A stretch of DNA of 64,000 nucleotides. Source: Phocaeicola intestinalis (lineage in GTDB: Bacteria; Bacteroidota; Bacteroidia; Bacteroidales; Bacteroidaceae). The DNA is taken from assembly GCF_014837065.1 (NCBI RefSeq), contig NZ_JACSPP010000014.1:1-64000 (forward strand). The letters are read 5' to 3'. Both the position numbers and the translations under genes were made by a program. Position 1 is the first letter of the stretch, and each line of letters starts with the position of its first letter. This document shows positions 25,992-35,049 of the stretch, piece by piece. The notes under the pieces are model-generated. The model did not search any database. It had not been told where the DNA came from and saw only the letters and a program-made list of their open reading frames with translations.

Positions 25992-27374
25992 ATGATTAAA
26001 CTCAAAGAAAAAATCGGATACGGGCTGGGCGACATGGCTTCCTCGATGTTCTGGAAGCTGTTCGGAGCCTACCTGATGATTTTCTATACCGATGTATTCG
26101 GACTTCCGGCAGCCATGGTGGGCACAATGTTCCTCGTCACCCGTGTGTGGGACTCGGTGTTCGACCCTGTCATCGGCATCATCGCCGACCGTACGTCGAG
26201 CCGTTGGGGGAAGTTCCGTCCCTACCTGCTCTTTCTTGCCGTCCCGTTCGGACTTATCGGCATACTGACTTTCTATACACCTCCTTTCGGCGAAGCGGGT
26301 AAATTAGTCTACGCCTACATCACCTATTCGCTGATGATGATGGTCTATTCGGGCATCAACGTGCCCTACGCTTCGCTCTTAGGCGTCATGAGCCCCAACC
26401 CGAAAGAACGCGGCACGCTTTCTACTTTCCGCATGATGTTCGCCTACATCGGCAGCTTCATCGCCCTGCTGCTGTTCATGCCCATGGCGAATGCTTTCAG
26501 CGGACACAGTTCGGACATTGCCGCCCAACAACATGGCTGGCTGATGGCTGTAATGGTCATTGCGGCAATGTGCGTCTTGCTTTTCTTCGGCTGCTTCTCG
26601 TGGACCAAAGAACGGGTAAAACCTATCAAGGAAGCGAAAAGCTCATTGAAGGATGACATACACGACCTCTTCCATAACCGCCCGTGGTGGATTCTGTTCG
26701 GAGCCGGCATCGCCTCGCTGGTGTTCAATTCCATCCGCGACGGAGCGGCGGTGTACTACTTCAAATATTACATCGTGGAATCAGACTTCCACGTCATCAC
26801 GCTTTTCGGGATGTCGTTCGTGCTGAGCGGACTCTTCCTCTCCGTAGGCCAGGCTGCCAATATCATCGGCGTAGTCTTGGCGGCTCCGGTCAGCAACAAG
26901 ATAGGCAAGAAAAACACCTTTGCCATCGCCATGCTCCTTGCCACCGCACTCAGCATCATCTTCTATTGGTTCGACCGCAGCGACCTGGTATGGATATTCA
27001 TCTTCCAATGCCTCATCAGCATCTGTGCCGGAAGCATCTTTCCGCTCCTGTGGTCGATGTATGCCGACTGTGCCGACTATTCGGAACTGCGCAGCGGAAA
27101 CCGCGCTACAGGACTTATCTTCAGTGCCTCGTCGATGAGCCAGAAGTTCGGCTGGGCAATCGGCACGGCAGTAACGGGCTGGCTGCTCTCCTACTTCGGA
27201 TTCCAAGCCAATGCCGAACAGAGTGCCGAGACCATCCACGGCATCAAACTGTTCCTCAGCTGGTTGCCCGGAGCTGCAGCATTCGTCTCGATGCTCTTCG
27301 TTATCGGCTATCCCTTGGGCGAACAGAAGATGAAGGAAATCATCGGCAAGCTGAACGAGAAACGGAAATCCTAA
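25992..27374 (+). CDS. GPH family sugar:cation symporter
   Basis: A 460-residue inner-membrane protein with 12 hydrophobic segments, of the glycoside-pentoside-hexuronide (MelB-like) branch of the major facilitator superfamily. Seen: KIGYGLGDMASSMFWKLFGAYLM, ARTSSRWGKFRPYLL-like loop (ADRTSSRWGKFRPYLL), and PISNKIGKKNTF-like loop (PVSNKIGKKNTF) in the second half. In B. fragilis the equivalent gene lies between the mannosylglucose phosphorylase and 2-epimerase genes and is thought to import mannobiose. Here the same order holds. Confidence 0.92.
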   Translation: MIKLKEKIGYGLGDMASSMFWKLFGAYLMIFYTDVFGLPAAMVGTMFLVTRVWDSVFDPVIGIIADRTSSRWGKFRPYLLFLAVPFGLIGILTFYTPPFGEAGKLVYAYITYSLMMMVYSGINVPYASLLGVMSPNPKERGTLSTFRMMFAYIGSFIALLLFMPMANAFSGHSSDIAAQQHGWLMAVMVIAAMCVLLFFGCFSWTKERVKPIKEAKSSLKDDIHDLFHNRPWWILFGAGIASLVFNSIRDGAAVYYFKYYIVESDFHVITLFGMSFVLSGLFLSVGQAANIIGVVLAAPVSNKIGKKNTFAIAMLLATALSIIFYWFDRSDLVWIFIFQCLISICAGSIFPLLWSMYADCADYSELRSGNRATGLIFSASSMSQKFGWAIGTAVTGWLLSYFGFQANAEQSAETIHGIKLFLSWLPGAAAFVSMLFVIGYPLGEQKMKEIIGKLNEKRKS

Positions 27375-27455
27375 CTTTATTTACGATTTGGCGATTTACA
27401 AGGTACTATTTATCGCCAAATCGTAAATAGTAAATAGTCAAATCGTAAATAATAA
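27375..27455. repeat. Word-like inverted repeat (TTTACGATT family)
   Basis: The left arm TTTACGATTTGGCGATTTAC and the right arm, which includes CGCCAAATCGTAAATAGTAA, are complementary. The 83-bp gap between the symporter stop and the epimerase start consists of little else. Confidence 0.75.
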
Positions 27456-27457
27456 AT

Positions 27458-28648
27458 ATGAATCAACTTATCAACCAGCTTCGGAACGAAATGCGCTCCG
27501 AGCTTGAAAACAACATCCTTCCGTTTTGGATGAACAAAATGGAAGATAACGAAGAAGGCGGCTTCTACGGACAAATCACCGGCGAAGACGAATTGAAACC
27601 TGAAGCATCGAAAGGCGCAATACTGAACGCACGCATCCTGTGGACGTTCTCGTCTGCCTACCGCCTGCTGAAGAAACCCGAATACTTAGAAACAGCTACC
27701 CGTGCCAAACGCTATCTGATAGACCGGTTCTACGACCCGCAGTACGGTGGCATTTACTGGGAACTGGATTACAAGGGCAACCCGCTTGATACGAAAAAAC
27801 AAATCTATGCCATCGGCTTCGCTATTTACGGACTGAGCGAATATGCCCGTGCTACAGGTGATGAAGAAGCCTTGGCGTATGCCCAACAATTATTTGATGT
27901 CATCGAACAACATAGCTTCGATTCCGAACAAAACGGATATGTGGAAGCATTGACCCGTGACTGGCAACCCATCGGGGACATGCGCCTGAGCGACAAGGAC
28001 GAGAACGAGAAGAAAACGATGAACACGCACCTGCACATCCTGGAACCTTACACCAACCTCTACCGCGTATGGAAGGACGAACAGCTGGAACGACAGCTAC
28101 GGAACCTGATTGAAGTATTCATCACCCGCATCCTCGACCCACAGACCGGACACCTCAACCTGTTCTTCGAAGAAGACTGGACCAACAAATACCGCATCTA
28201 TTCGTACGGTCACGACATCGAAGCCTCATGGCTTATCCACGAAGCGGCATTGGTACTGGGCGACCCGGCGTTGCTGAAACGGATAGAGCCCCTCATCATC
28301 CGGATAGCTCAAGCCGCCGATGAAGGACTAAATCCCGATGGAAGCATGATATACGAAAACTTCCTCGACAAACAAAAGATAGACCGTGAACTGCACTGGT
28401 GGGTACAGGCGGAAAACGTAGTAGGACACATCAACCTCTACCAACACTTCGGCAACACGGAAGCTCTCGACACCGCCGTCCGCTGCTGGGAGTTCATCAA
28501 GACGAAACTGATAGACCGCGAACACGGCGAATGGCACTGGAGCCTCCTGCCCGACGGCACCGTAAACCGCCGCGATGACAAGGCTGGATTCTGGAAATGT
28601 CCTTACCACAACGGCCGCATGTGCATGGAGGTCATCGAACGCTTCTGA
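27458..28648 (+). CDS. Cellobiose/mannobiose 2-epimerase (AGE family)
   Basis: A 396-residue cytosolic (alpha/alpha)6-barrel enzyme of the N-acylglucosamine 2-epimerase superfamily. It should convert beta-1,4-mannobiose to mannosyl-glucose (and cellobiose to glucosyl-mannose), giving the substrate of the adjacent phosphorylase. The three histidine-containing motifs of cellobiose 2-epimerases are present: MNTHLHILEPYTNLY, YGHDIEASWL and WKCPYHNGRMCMEV. Length (about 390-410) fits. The function is supported strongly by the mgp-symporter-epimerase gene order. Confidence 0.93.
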   Translation: MNQLINQLRNEMRSELENNILPFWMNKMEDNEEGGFYGQITGEDELKPEASKGAILNARILWTFSSAYRLLKKPEYLETATRAKRYLIDRFYDPQYGGIYWELDYKGNPLDTKKQIYAIGFAIYGLSEYARATGDEEALAYAQQLFDVIEQHSFDSEQNGYVEALTRDWQPIGDMRLSDKDENEKKTMNTHLHILEPYTNLYRVWKDEQLERQLRNLIEVFITRILDPQTGHLNLFFEEDWTNKYRIYSYGHDIEASWLIHEAALVLGDPALLKRIEPLIIRIAQAADEGLNPDGSMIYENFLDKQKIDRELHWWVQAENVVGHINLYQHFGNTEALDTAVRCWEFIKTKLIDREHGEWHWSLLPDGTVNRRDDKAGFWKCPYHNGRMCMEVIERF

Positions 28649-28663
28649 CTTTTTCACCACAGA

Positions 28664-28800
28664 TTACACAGATTTTCAATTTAGATTTTAAAGTTTATAC
28701 AAACAGTCAGTTCAGAAACGCAGATTAACACAGATTTTCGCAGATTATCATTTTAATTATCTGATAAATCTGCGTTAATCCGCGAAAATCTGCGTTTCTA
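28664..28800. repeat. Word-like inverted repeat (CAGATTTTCGC family)
   Basis: The arm at 28712-28749 (CAGAAACGCAGATTAACACA and on) is the complement of 28762-28800 (ending CGCGAAAATCTGCGTTTCTA). Extra CACAGATT words precede the hairpin. This is the same family as the outer layer at 25620-25945. It lies between the epimerase gene and an esterase remnant. Confidence 0.8.
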
Positions 28801-28831
28801 ATAATTCAACAAAAACCATGAAACGATTAAG

Positions 28832-29485
28832 TGTCCTGTTGTCGTATGGTTTCACGGAGGCGGACTGACACAAGGCAACAAGTCTTTCCCTTGGAAACTG
28901 AAAGAAAAGGGCATGGTGCTTGTCGCCGTCAACTACCGTTTGCTTCCCAAAGTGGAAATCAACGAATGCCTTGATGATGCAGCGGCAGCCGTGGCATGGG
29001 TATTCCTCGAAATCGGGAAATACGGAGGAGACAAACGGAAGATTTTCGTATCGGGACACTCGGCAGGAGGCTATCTGACCGCCATGATAGGCTTGGATAA
29101 GAAATGGCTCGCCAACTATCAGACCGATGCCAATGAGATAGCAGGACTCATCCCGTTCAGCGGACAGATGATCAGCCATTTCGCCTATCGGGACATGAAA
29201 GGCATCGGAAACCTGCAACCGACCATTGATGAGTATGCCCCACTCTTTCATGTCCGGAAAGACGCTCCTCCCTTGGTATTGATTACAGGAGACCGCAACA
29301 TCGAGCTTTTCGGACGATACGAAGAGAACGCCTACATGTGGCGGATGATGAAACTGACCGGACATGCCGAAACCTACCTCTACGAGATAGACGGACACGG
29401 GCACGGCTCTATGGCAGAACCGGCTTACCACATCTTAGAGCAACACATCCGGAAAATTTTAGGGAAACCGGTGGATAACAACTGA
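28832..29485 (+). pseudogene. 5'-truncated alpha/beta-hydrolase (esterase) remnant
   Basis: From 28832 the frame reads CPVVVWFHGGGLTQGN and continues into an open frame whose first ATG is at 28913. It keeps the oxyanion HGGG motif, nucleophile motif GHSAGG, an ITGDRN acid segment and the DGHGHGSM histidine. Members of this esterase family start with a signal peptide and about 40-60 more residues. Those are missing: an ATGAAACGATTA start at 28818 is out of frame with the rest, as if a deletion fused the first codons to the middle of the gene. Translation from 28913 would lack the oxyanion hole, so activity is doubtful. Confidence 0.7.
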
Positions 29486-29522
29486 CCAAGAATACCCCTA
29501 CCACAAATCCCTATAAATAGGT

Positions 29523-29554
29523 ATTGCCGGATTATTTCAAGCCTTGTATTTTTG
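29523..29554 (+). promoter_or_regulatory. Promoter of the TetR-family gene
   Basis: ATTG at 29523-29526 (-33-like) and TATTTTTG at 29547-29554 (-7) are 20 bp apart. The ATG is 25 bp downstream. Confidence 0.6.
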
Positions 29555-29579
29555 CAGAAAGAAAAAAACAGAAAACATC

Positions 29580-30191
29580 ATGCAAGTGCTGAAAGAAGAC
29601 ATACGCGACCGTATATTGGCTATTGCCAGGCAGCAATTCGCGCAGAATGGATATTCCAAAACTTCCATGCGTGAAATAGCCGGACTGGCAGGAGTTGGGG
29701 TCGGAAACATCTACAACTATTTTGCAAACAAAGACGAGCTGTTCCGTGAAGTGGTCCGTCCGGTCTTGTATGCCTTGGAAGCCATGTTGCAGGAGCATCA
29801 CGGCATACGGGGCGAGGATATTATGATGATGCGGTCGGAAAAGTATCTGAAGTCCTGCATCGATGAATATGTTTCGCTTATTAACACGCACCGCGGGCTG
29901 ATGGAAATTCTGTTGTTCCGCGCACAAGGCTCTTCATTGGAACATTTCCGCGAGAACTACACCGACCGTTCTACGGAACTGGTCAAGGCATGGTTCACGT
30001 CCATGCAGCAGAAGCATCCCGAAATCAATACGGCAGTGTCCGATTTTATCATCCACCTGCATACGGTATGGATGTTCACCCTGTTCGAGGAACTGCTGAT
30101 GCATTCGGTTCCCCAACAGGAAATGGAAACCATCTTGCACGACTATATTCTTTTTGAAATTCAAGGCTGGAGGGCAATCATCCAAATATGA
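29580..30191 (+). CDS. TetR/AcrR family transcriptional regulator
   Basis: A 203-residue repressor-type protein. The N-terminal DNA-binding domain is clear: IRDRILAIARQQFAQNGYSKTSMREIAGLAGVGVGNIYNYFANKDELF. The C-terminal helical domain is the ligand/dimer part. ATG at 29580 is chosen because the upstream in-frame region overlaps the promoter. A strong terminator follows at 30241-30278, so the next genes have their own promoter, which this protein may control. A candidate operator lies at 30326-30351. Confidence 0.9.
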   Translation: MQVLKEDIRDRILAIARQQFAQNGYSKTSMREIAGLAGVGVGNIYNYFANKDELFREVVRPVLYALEAMLQEHHGIRGEDIMMMRSEKYLKSCIDEYVSLINTHRGLMEILLFRAQGSSLEHFRENYTDRSTELVKAWFTSMQQKHPEINTAVSDFIIHLHTVWMFTLFEELLMHSVPQQEMETILHDYILFEIQGWRAIIQI

Positions 30192-30240
30192 GATACAGGC
30201 AACGTACATACGAACATTCAACCGTATTGGAACGGTTGGC

Positions 30241-30278
30241 AAGGAGGAAATCTTCACGGAGGTTTCCTCCTTTTTTTA
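30241..30278 (+). terminator. Rho-independent terminator after the TetR gene
   Basis: The stem AAGGAGGAAA / TTTCCTCCTT has a 12-nt loop and a T run (30263-30277). Confidence 0.88.
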
Positions 30279-30325
30279 TGAACATTTCTGAATATCGTTC
30301 GCTTTTGCGCACTTTTCTCACATTC

Positions 30326-30351
30326 AGCAAAGCAAGTAAACTCGCTTTGCT
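30326..30351. promoter_or_regulatory. Candidate TetR operator before the methyltransferase-ABC genes
   Basis: AGCAAAGC (30326-30333) and GCTTTGCT (30344-30351) form a perfect 8-bp inverted repeat with a 10-bp spacer, about 40 bp upstream of the methyltransferase ATG. The size suits a TetR dimer. Assignment is by position only. Confidence 0.35.
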
Positions 30352-30390
30352 CTCACTCAATCGAAACGTTCACTATTAAATTGCAATATA

Positions 30391-31212
30391 ATGAAACAGA
30401 AACACGAATTTAAGAGCATTGTGGCGGAGACGTTGCTCATTCCGCTATACATGAGAGCGAAAGAAAGCCGCCGTGTCAATCCTATTCTGGATGACAAGGC
30501 AGCGGAACGGTTGGCAGACAGCTTGGAATACGATTATTCCCAATTCGATGGGGCAAAGCTGAGCGAAGTGGGCTGCGTGGTGCGCGGCTGGTATTTCGAC
30601 CGTGCCGTAAAACGGTTTATCGATACGCATCCCCGTCCGGTAGTCGTAAATGTAGGGTGCGGATTGGATACCCGTTTCCAGCGTATCGGCAACCCAAAAA
30701 CTGTTTTTTATGACTTGGACTTGCCGGAAGTCATGGCACTACGTCGGGAATTGATACCCGAACAGACAGGTAATGTTTATATCGCAGCTTCCTTACTGGA
30801 AACCGACTGGATGGACGAGCTACGTCGGAAACATCCCGATGCGGAATTTATTTTCATTGTGGAAGGTGTGCTGATGTATTTTTACGAGAAGCAGGTAAAA
30901 AGTTTCCTGCATCACGTGGCAAGCCGTTTCGGAGGTGGAGAGTTGTGGTTTGACGTATGTGGCACCATGATGAGCCGGCATGGTGTAAAGCCCGATTCAC
31001 TCCGCCATCATGAGGCGCAAATCCGTTCGGGATTGAGCGATGGACATCTGGTGGAACAATGGGAACCGGCTTTGCAACTCATCGAACAAGCTAACTACAT
31101 GAAGTTTTTCCGCTCACGCTGGGGATTCTTCTTCGGACAAGTATTAGGGCGCATTCCTTGGCTATGTTATAAATTCAGTTCATTACTCGGATATAAAATC
31201 CTATCAAAATAA
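30391..31212 (+). CDS. LCMT-like SAM-dependent methyltransferase
   Basis: A 273-residue methyltransferase of the leucine-carboxymethyltransferase (LCM / PpmA-type) family. Seen: RRVNPILDDKAAERL and RGWYFDRAVKRFI near the N-terminus, the SAM-binding VVVNVGCGLDTRFQRI near residue 85, YDLDLPEVMALRREL and FIVEGVLMYF. Related bacterial enzymes methylate carboxyl or hydroxyl groups of small natural products or polyketides; the substrate here is unknown. It stands 6 bp upstream of the first ABC gene and is probably co-transcribed with both. Confidence 0.85.
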   Translation: MKQKHEFKSIVAETLLIPLYMRAKESRRVNPILDDKAAERLADSLEYDYSQFDGAKLSEVGCVVRGWYFDRAVKRFIDTHPRPVVVNVGCGLDTRFQRIGNPKTVFYDLDLPEVMALRRELIPEQTGNVYIAASLLETDWMDELRRKHPDAEFIFIVEGVLMYFYEKQVKSFLHHVASRFGGGELWFDVCGTMMSRHGVKPDSLRHHEAQIRSGLSDGHLVEQWEPALQLIEQANYMKFFRSRWGFFFGQVLGRIPWLCYKFSSLLGYKILSK

Positions 31213-31218
31213 TATACA

Positions 31219-33021
31219 ATGAATCAAACAAAAAAGAAAGAAGGTCTGTCCCGGCTGTTCGAGATAGCGGGACAGAAGAAAGGGCTGCTCATCATGGCAG
31301 GCGTGTTGTCTGCCGGCAGCGCGGTGTGTATGCTCGTGCCCTATTGGGCGGTTTATGAAGTTTTAAAAGAATTGCTGACACATGGAGGAAATCCCGCCGC
31401 TTCGGACGGAGCCAGCATGATACGCTGGGGATGGATAGCGTTTGGGGGACTTGTCGGCGGACTGGTATTGCTGTATGCCGCCTTGATGTCTTCCCACATT
31501 GCGGCTTTCCGCATACTCTATGGATTGCGTGTCCGCCTGTCCGAACACATCGGCAGGCTTCCATTAGGGTATCTGAACAACACGTCCACCGGAGCCATCA
31601 AGAAAACGATGGACCAGAACATCGAAAAGATAGAGGGGTTCATCGCCCATACCATTCCGGACTTAGTGAACGTGGTAGCCACGGTAGCGGTGATGCTTGC
31701 CATCTTCTTTTCGCTGGATGCGTGGCTGACGGCCGTATGCCTGACGGTCGTAGTGGTCAGTCTGTTTCTTCAATTCTCCAATTTCATGGGCAAAAGGGCA
31801 AGGGAGTTTATGGGCATCTACTACGATGCGCAGGAAAAGATGAGCGCGTCTGCCGTGCAATATGTGCGGGGGATGCCCGTGGTCAAGATATTCGGGCAAA
31901 GTGTCCGTTCGTTCCGTCAGTTCAATGCCGAAATCCAGGCATATAAGACCTTTGCCTTGAAGTGTTGCGACACCTACCAGAACGGGATGATTGCCTTTAC
32001 GGTTCTGCTCAATTCGATGGTGACGTTCATTCTCCCCATGGGCATCCTGCTGATGCAGGCCAGTCCGCAATCCTTGTCGCTGGCGGTGGTATGGCTGTTT
32101 TTCATCATCATGGGTCCGGGTATGGCTTCTCCCGTCTATAAACTGACATTCTTGGGAGGCAACACGCGCGACATCGATGAGGGTGTAAAACGCATCGACC
32201 GCATCTTGGGAAAAAAGCCTGTACCGGAAGCGGAGCACCCGCAGGTGCCTACATCCTATGATGTGGAGTTCCGCCATGTATCATTCTCCTACGAAAACAC
32301 GGAACAGGGCACGCGGACGGAAGCCTTGCGCGATGTCAGCTTCACGGCACCGCAAGGAGAGATAACCGCTCTTGTCGGTCCGTCGGGAAGCGGTAAGTCT
32401 ACGATAGCCAATCTGATTCCCCGCTTTTGGGATGTGGAACAGGGAGAGATACGCATAGGCGGCGTGGACATCCGCCAGATAGCCACGGAGAAGCTGATGG
32501 ACATGGTGTCTTTCGTATTTCAGGACACGTTCCTGTTTTATGACACGCTCTATGAGAACATTGCCGTCGGCTCTCCCACAGCCACGCAGGAAAAAGTGAT
32601 AGCCGCAGCCAAGGCTGCCCAATGCCATGACTTCATCGAACGGTTGCCGCAGGGATACGACACGCGGATAGGCGACAAAGGTGTGTATCTCTCCGGAGGC
32701 GAAGCGCAACGGATATGTGTGGCACGTGCTATCCTAAAGAATGCCCCGATACTGGTGCTGGACGAAGCCACGGCTTTCGCCGACCCGGAAAACGAGCATA
32801 AAATGCAAATGGCTTTGCAGTCGCTGATAAAGGACAAGACGGTCATCGTGATTGCCCACCGCCTCTCTTCCATCATCTCGGCACATCAGATTGTCGTCAT
32901 GAAAGAGGGACGGATCGCACAGTGCGGAAAACATGAAGTCTTGTCCGTAACAGAAGGTGTATATAAAAAGATGTGGGATGCCTATACAAGTGCTTACCAC
33001 TGGACGTTGAACAAAAATTGA
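31219..33021 (+). CDS. ABC half-transporter (membrane + ATPase), YbtP/IrtA-like
   Basis: A 600-residue protein with an N-terminal six-helix exporter-type membrane domain and a C-terminal ATPase. Walker A GPSGSGKST, signature LSGGEAQR, Walker B with catalytic Glu (LVLDEATAFADPENE) and the H-loop IAHRLSS are all present. The ATAFADPENE variant in place of ATASLDPE is what I associate with YbtP/IrtA-type half-transporters, which have an exporter fold but import siderophores. This is inference from a motif. It forms a pair with the next gene. Confidence 0.88.
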   Translation: MNQTKKKEGLSRLFEIAGQKKGLLIMAGVLSAGSAVCMLVPYWAVYEVLKELLTHGGNPAASDGASMIRWGWIAFGGLVGGLVLLYAALMSSHIAAFRILYGLRVRLSEHIGRLPLGYLNNTSTGAIKKTMDQNIEKIEGFIAHTIPDLVNVVATVAVMLAIFFSLDAWLTAVCLTVVVVSLFLQFSNFMGKRAREFMGIYYDAQEKMSASAVQYVRGMPVVKIFGQSVRSFRQFNAEIQAYKTFALKCCDTYQNGMIAFTVLLNSMVTFILPMGILLMQASPQSLSLAVVWLFFIIMGPGMASPVYKLTFLGGNTRDIDEGVKRIDRILGKKPVPEAEHPQVPTSYDVEFRHVSFSYENTEQGTRTEALRDVSFTAPQGEITALVGPSGSGKSTIANLIPRFWDVEQGEIRIGGVDIRQIATEKLMDMVSFVFQDTFLFYDTLYENIAVGSPTATQEKVIAAAKAAQCHDFIERLPQGYDTRIGDKGVYLSGGEAQRICVARAILKNAPILVLDEATAFADPENEHKMQMALQSLIKDKTVIVIAHRLSSIISAHQIVVMKEGRIAQCGKHEVLSVTEGVYKKMWDAYTSAYHWTLNKN

Positions 33022-33036
33022 AAAGGAGAACAAGAT

Positions 33037-34788
33037 ATGAACGCAATCAAAAACATTACCATCGGACATACCGAACGGCTTTACAAGCCAGTCGGATACA
33101 CCATGCTTGCCAACTTGGTCAATATCGTGCCGTTCTGCCTCTCTATTGAAGCGGTACGCATCATCTTCAGTGCTTTTGACGGGAGCGGACAGCCGCTTGA
33201 CACCACCCGCCTTTGGTGGATATTCGGCATGATGGCTGTTTATATGCTGGTCATGGCTTTGGCGGAACGGGCATCCTATCGTGCCAATTTCCGAGGAGCC
33301 TACGAAATGAGCGCATCGGGACGCTTATCGCTGGCTGAACATCTACGGAAACTTTCGCTGGGATTCCTGTCCAGACGCGACCCCGGCGATTTGTCTTCCA
33401 TGCTTATTACGGACTTCATGATGGCGGAAACCGGTATCTCGCACCACTTGCCCCAACTGATGGGTGCCGTGGTCATGCCCGTACTGGCTTTTGCTTCGCT
33501 GGTCTGGATAGACTGGAGGATGGCAGTCAGCATGTTTGCCGCGCTTCCGCTTGCCATGCTTGTCCTATGGGCAAGCACTGGCGTACAAAGGAAACTGAGC
33601 GGCAAGCAGATTCAAGCCAAAATAGATGCCGGAAACCGGTTGGAAGAATACCTGCAAGGCATCCGGGTGATGAAAGCCTACAACCTGCTGGGCGACCGTT
33701 TCGTCCGGTTGCGTGATGCCTTTGCCCAGCTTCGCCGTGCCTGCATCCGCCAGGAAGCTTTGTTAGGTCCGTTCGTTTTGCTAAGTATCACAGTGGTTCG
33801 TGCCGGACTGACGATGATGGTTCTGTGCGGAACTTATCTCCTGTTAGGGGGCAAGCTTTCCATACTCGTATTCGTACTGTTCCTCGTGGTCGGTTCCCGT
33901 GTGTTCGATCCGCTGACTTCCGCCCTGACCAATTTCACCGAGTTCCGTTATTTCTCCATTGCCGGAGGACGCATCCTTTCACTGATGAACGAGCCGGAAA
34001 TGAAAGGGGAACGGCAATCTCCGGTGGCTGGCGACATCCGCTTTGAACATGTATCGTTCGCTTATCAAGATAAAGAAGTGTTGCACGATGTAACCGTTAC
34101 TCTTCCCAATAATTCACTGACAGCTCTTGTCGGTCCTTCGGGAAGCGGGAAAAGTACAGTAATGAAGCTTTGTGCCCGTTTCTACGACCCACAGAAAGGG
34201 CGTATCTTCTTCAACGATGTTCCGATGGATGAAACAGATCCCGAAAGCCTGATGAGCCACATATCCATGGTATTTCAGGATGTTTATCTGTTCCAGGACA
34301 CCCTGCGCAACAACATCCGTTTCGGCAAAACCGATGCGACGGAGGAGGAAATCATCGCCGCAGCCAAGAAAGCCTGTTGCCACGACTTCATCATGCGCTT
34401 GCCTCAAGGCTATGACACGATGGTAGGCGAAGGAGGCTGCACCCTGTCGGGCGGTGAGAAGCAGCGCATATCCATAGCCCGTGCCATTCTGAAAGACGCG
34501 CCAATCATTCTGCTGGATGAAGCGACCGCCTCCCTCGATCCCGAAAACGAAGTGGAAGTGCAGAAAGCCATCGACACGCTCATCAAAGGACGTACCGTGA
34601 TAGCCATTGCCCACCGACTTAAAACCATTCAGAACGCCGACCGGATTATTGTCTTGGACAACGGAGAAATCAGGGAAGAAGGTACGCACGATGAACTTAT
34701 CCGGAAGGAAGGGCTTTACGCACATTTGTGGAATATCCAAGAAAACAGTTCCGGTTGGAAACTTGCCAATCAAATTGAAAACCATTGA
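33037..34788 (+). CDS. ABC half-transporter (membrane + ATPase), YbtQ/IrtB-like partner
   Basis: A 583-residue half-transporter, 15 bp after the previous one, likely its heterodimer partner. The membrane domain is followed by an ATPase with Walker A GPSGSGKST, signature LSGGEKQR, Walker B LLDEATASLDPENE and H-loop IAHRLKT. Both ATPase sites look complete, unlike many heterodimeric exporters with one degenerate site. With the methyltransferase and TetR gene it may form a small-molecule (metallophore or toxic compound) transport unit. Confidence 0.88.
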   Translation: MNAIKNITIGHTERLYKPVGYTMLANLVNIVPFCLSIEAVRIIFSAFDGSGQPLDTTRLWWIFGMMAVYMLVMALAERASYRANFRGAYEMSASGRLSLAEHLRKLSLGFLSRRDPGDLSSMLITDFMMAETGISHHLPQLMGAVVMPVLAFASLVWIDWRMAVSMFAALPLAMLVLWASTGVQRKLSGKQIQAKIDAGNRLEEYLQGIRVMKAYNLLGDRFVRLRDAFAQLRRACIRQEALLGPFVLLSITVVRAGLTMMVLCGTYLLLGGKLSILVFVLFLVVGSRVFDPLTSALTNFTEFRYFSIAGGRILSLMNEPEMKGERQSPVAGDIRFEHVSFAYQDKEVLHDVTVTLPNNSLTALVGPSGSGKSTVMKLCARFYDPQKGRIFFNDVPMDETDPESLMSHISMVFQDVYLFQDTLRNNIRFGKTDATEEEIIAAAKKACCHDFIMRLPQGYDTMVGEGGCTLSGGEKQRISIARAILKDAPIILLDEATASLDPENEVEVQKAIDTLIKGRTVIAIAHRLKTIQNADRIIVLDNGEIREEGTHDELIRKEGLYAHLWNIQENSSGWKLANQIENH

Positions 34789-34813
34789 TATACAAATTTG
34801 TACATTTCAAAAG

Positions 34814-34940
34814 AACACAGATATTGCAAAGGCACAGACGGACATACAGGTTATTTTATTTGGCTGATTGCGACATTCATATAAATTTATTTTCCTGTGC
34901 TTCTCTGTGCCATCTGTACCATCTGTACCATCTGTGTTCC
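34814..34940. repeat. Word-like inverted repeat (CACAGAT / ATCTGTG family)
   Basis: The left half (34814-34850) holds AACACAGAT, GGCACAGACGG and ACATACAGG. The right half (34894-34940) holds CCTGTGC, CTCTGTGCC and three CATCTGT words ending CATCTGTGTTCC. The two halves are approximate reverse complements around an AT-rich loop, between the ABC pair and the cyuA-like gene. Confidence 0.6.
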
Positions 34941-35049
34941 GTACCGGCATAGCTGTATCGAAAAGATTTTCCCTTCCAGCCTGCACATTCTCTGCAAAAA
35001 AAATGTACTTTTGCAACACGAATCAAAAACAAGACAAACAGACAAACAA

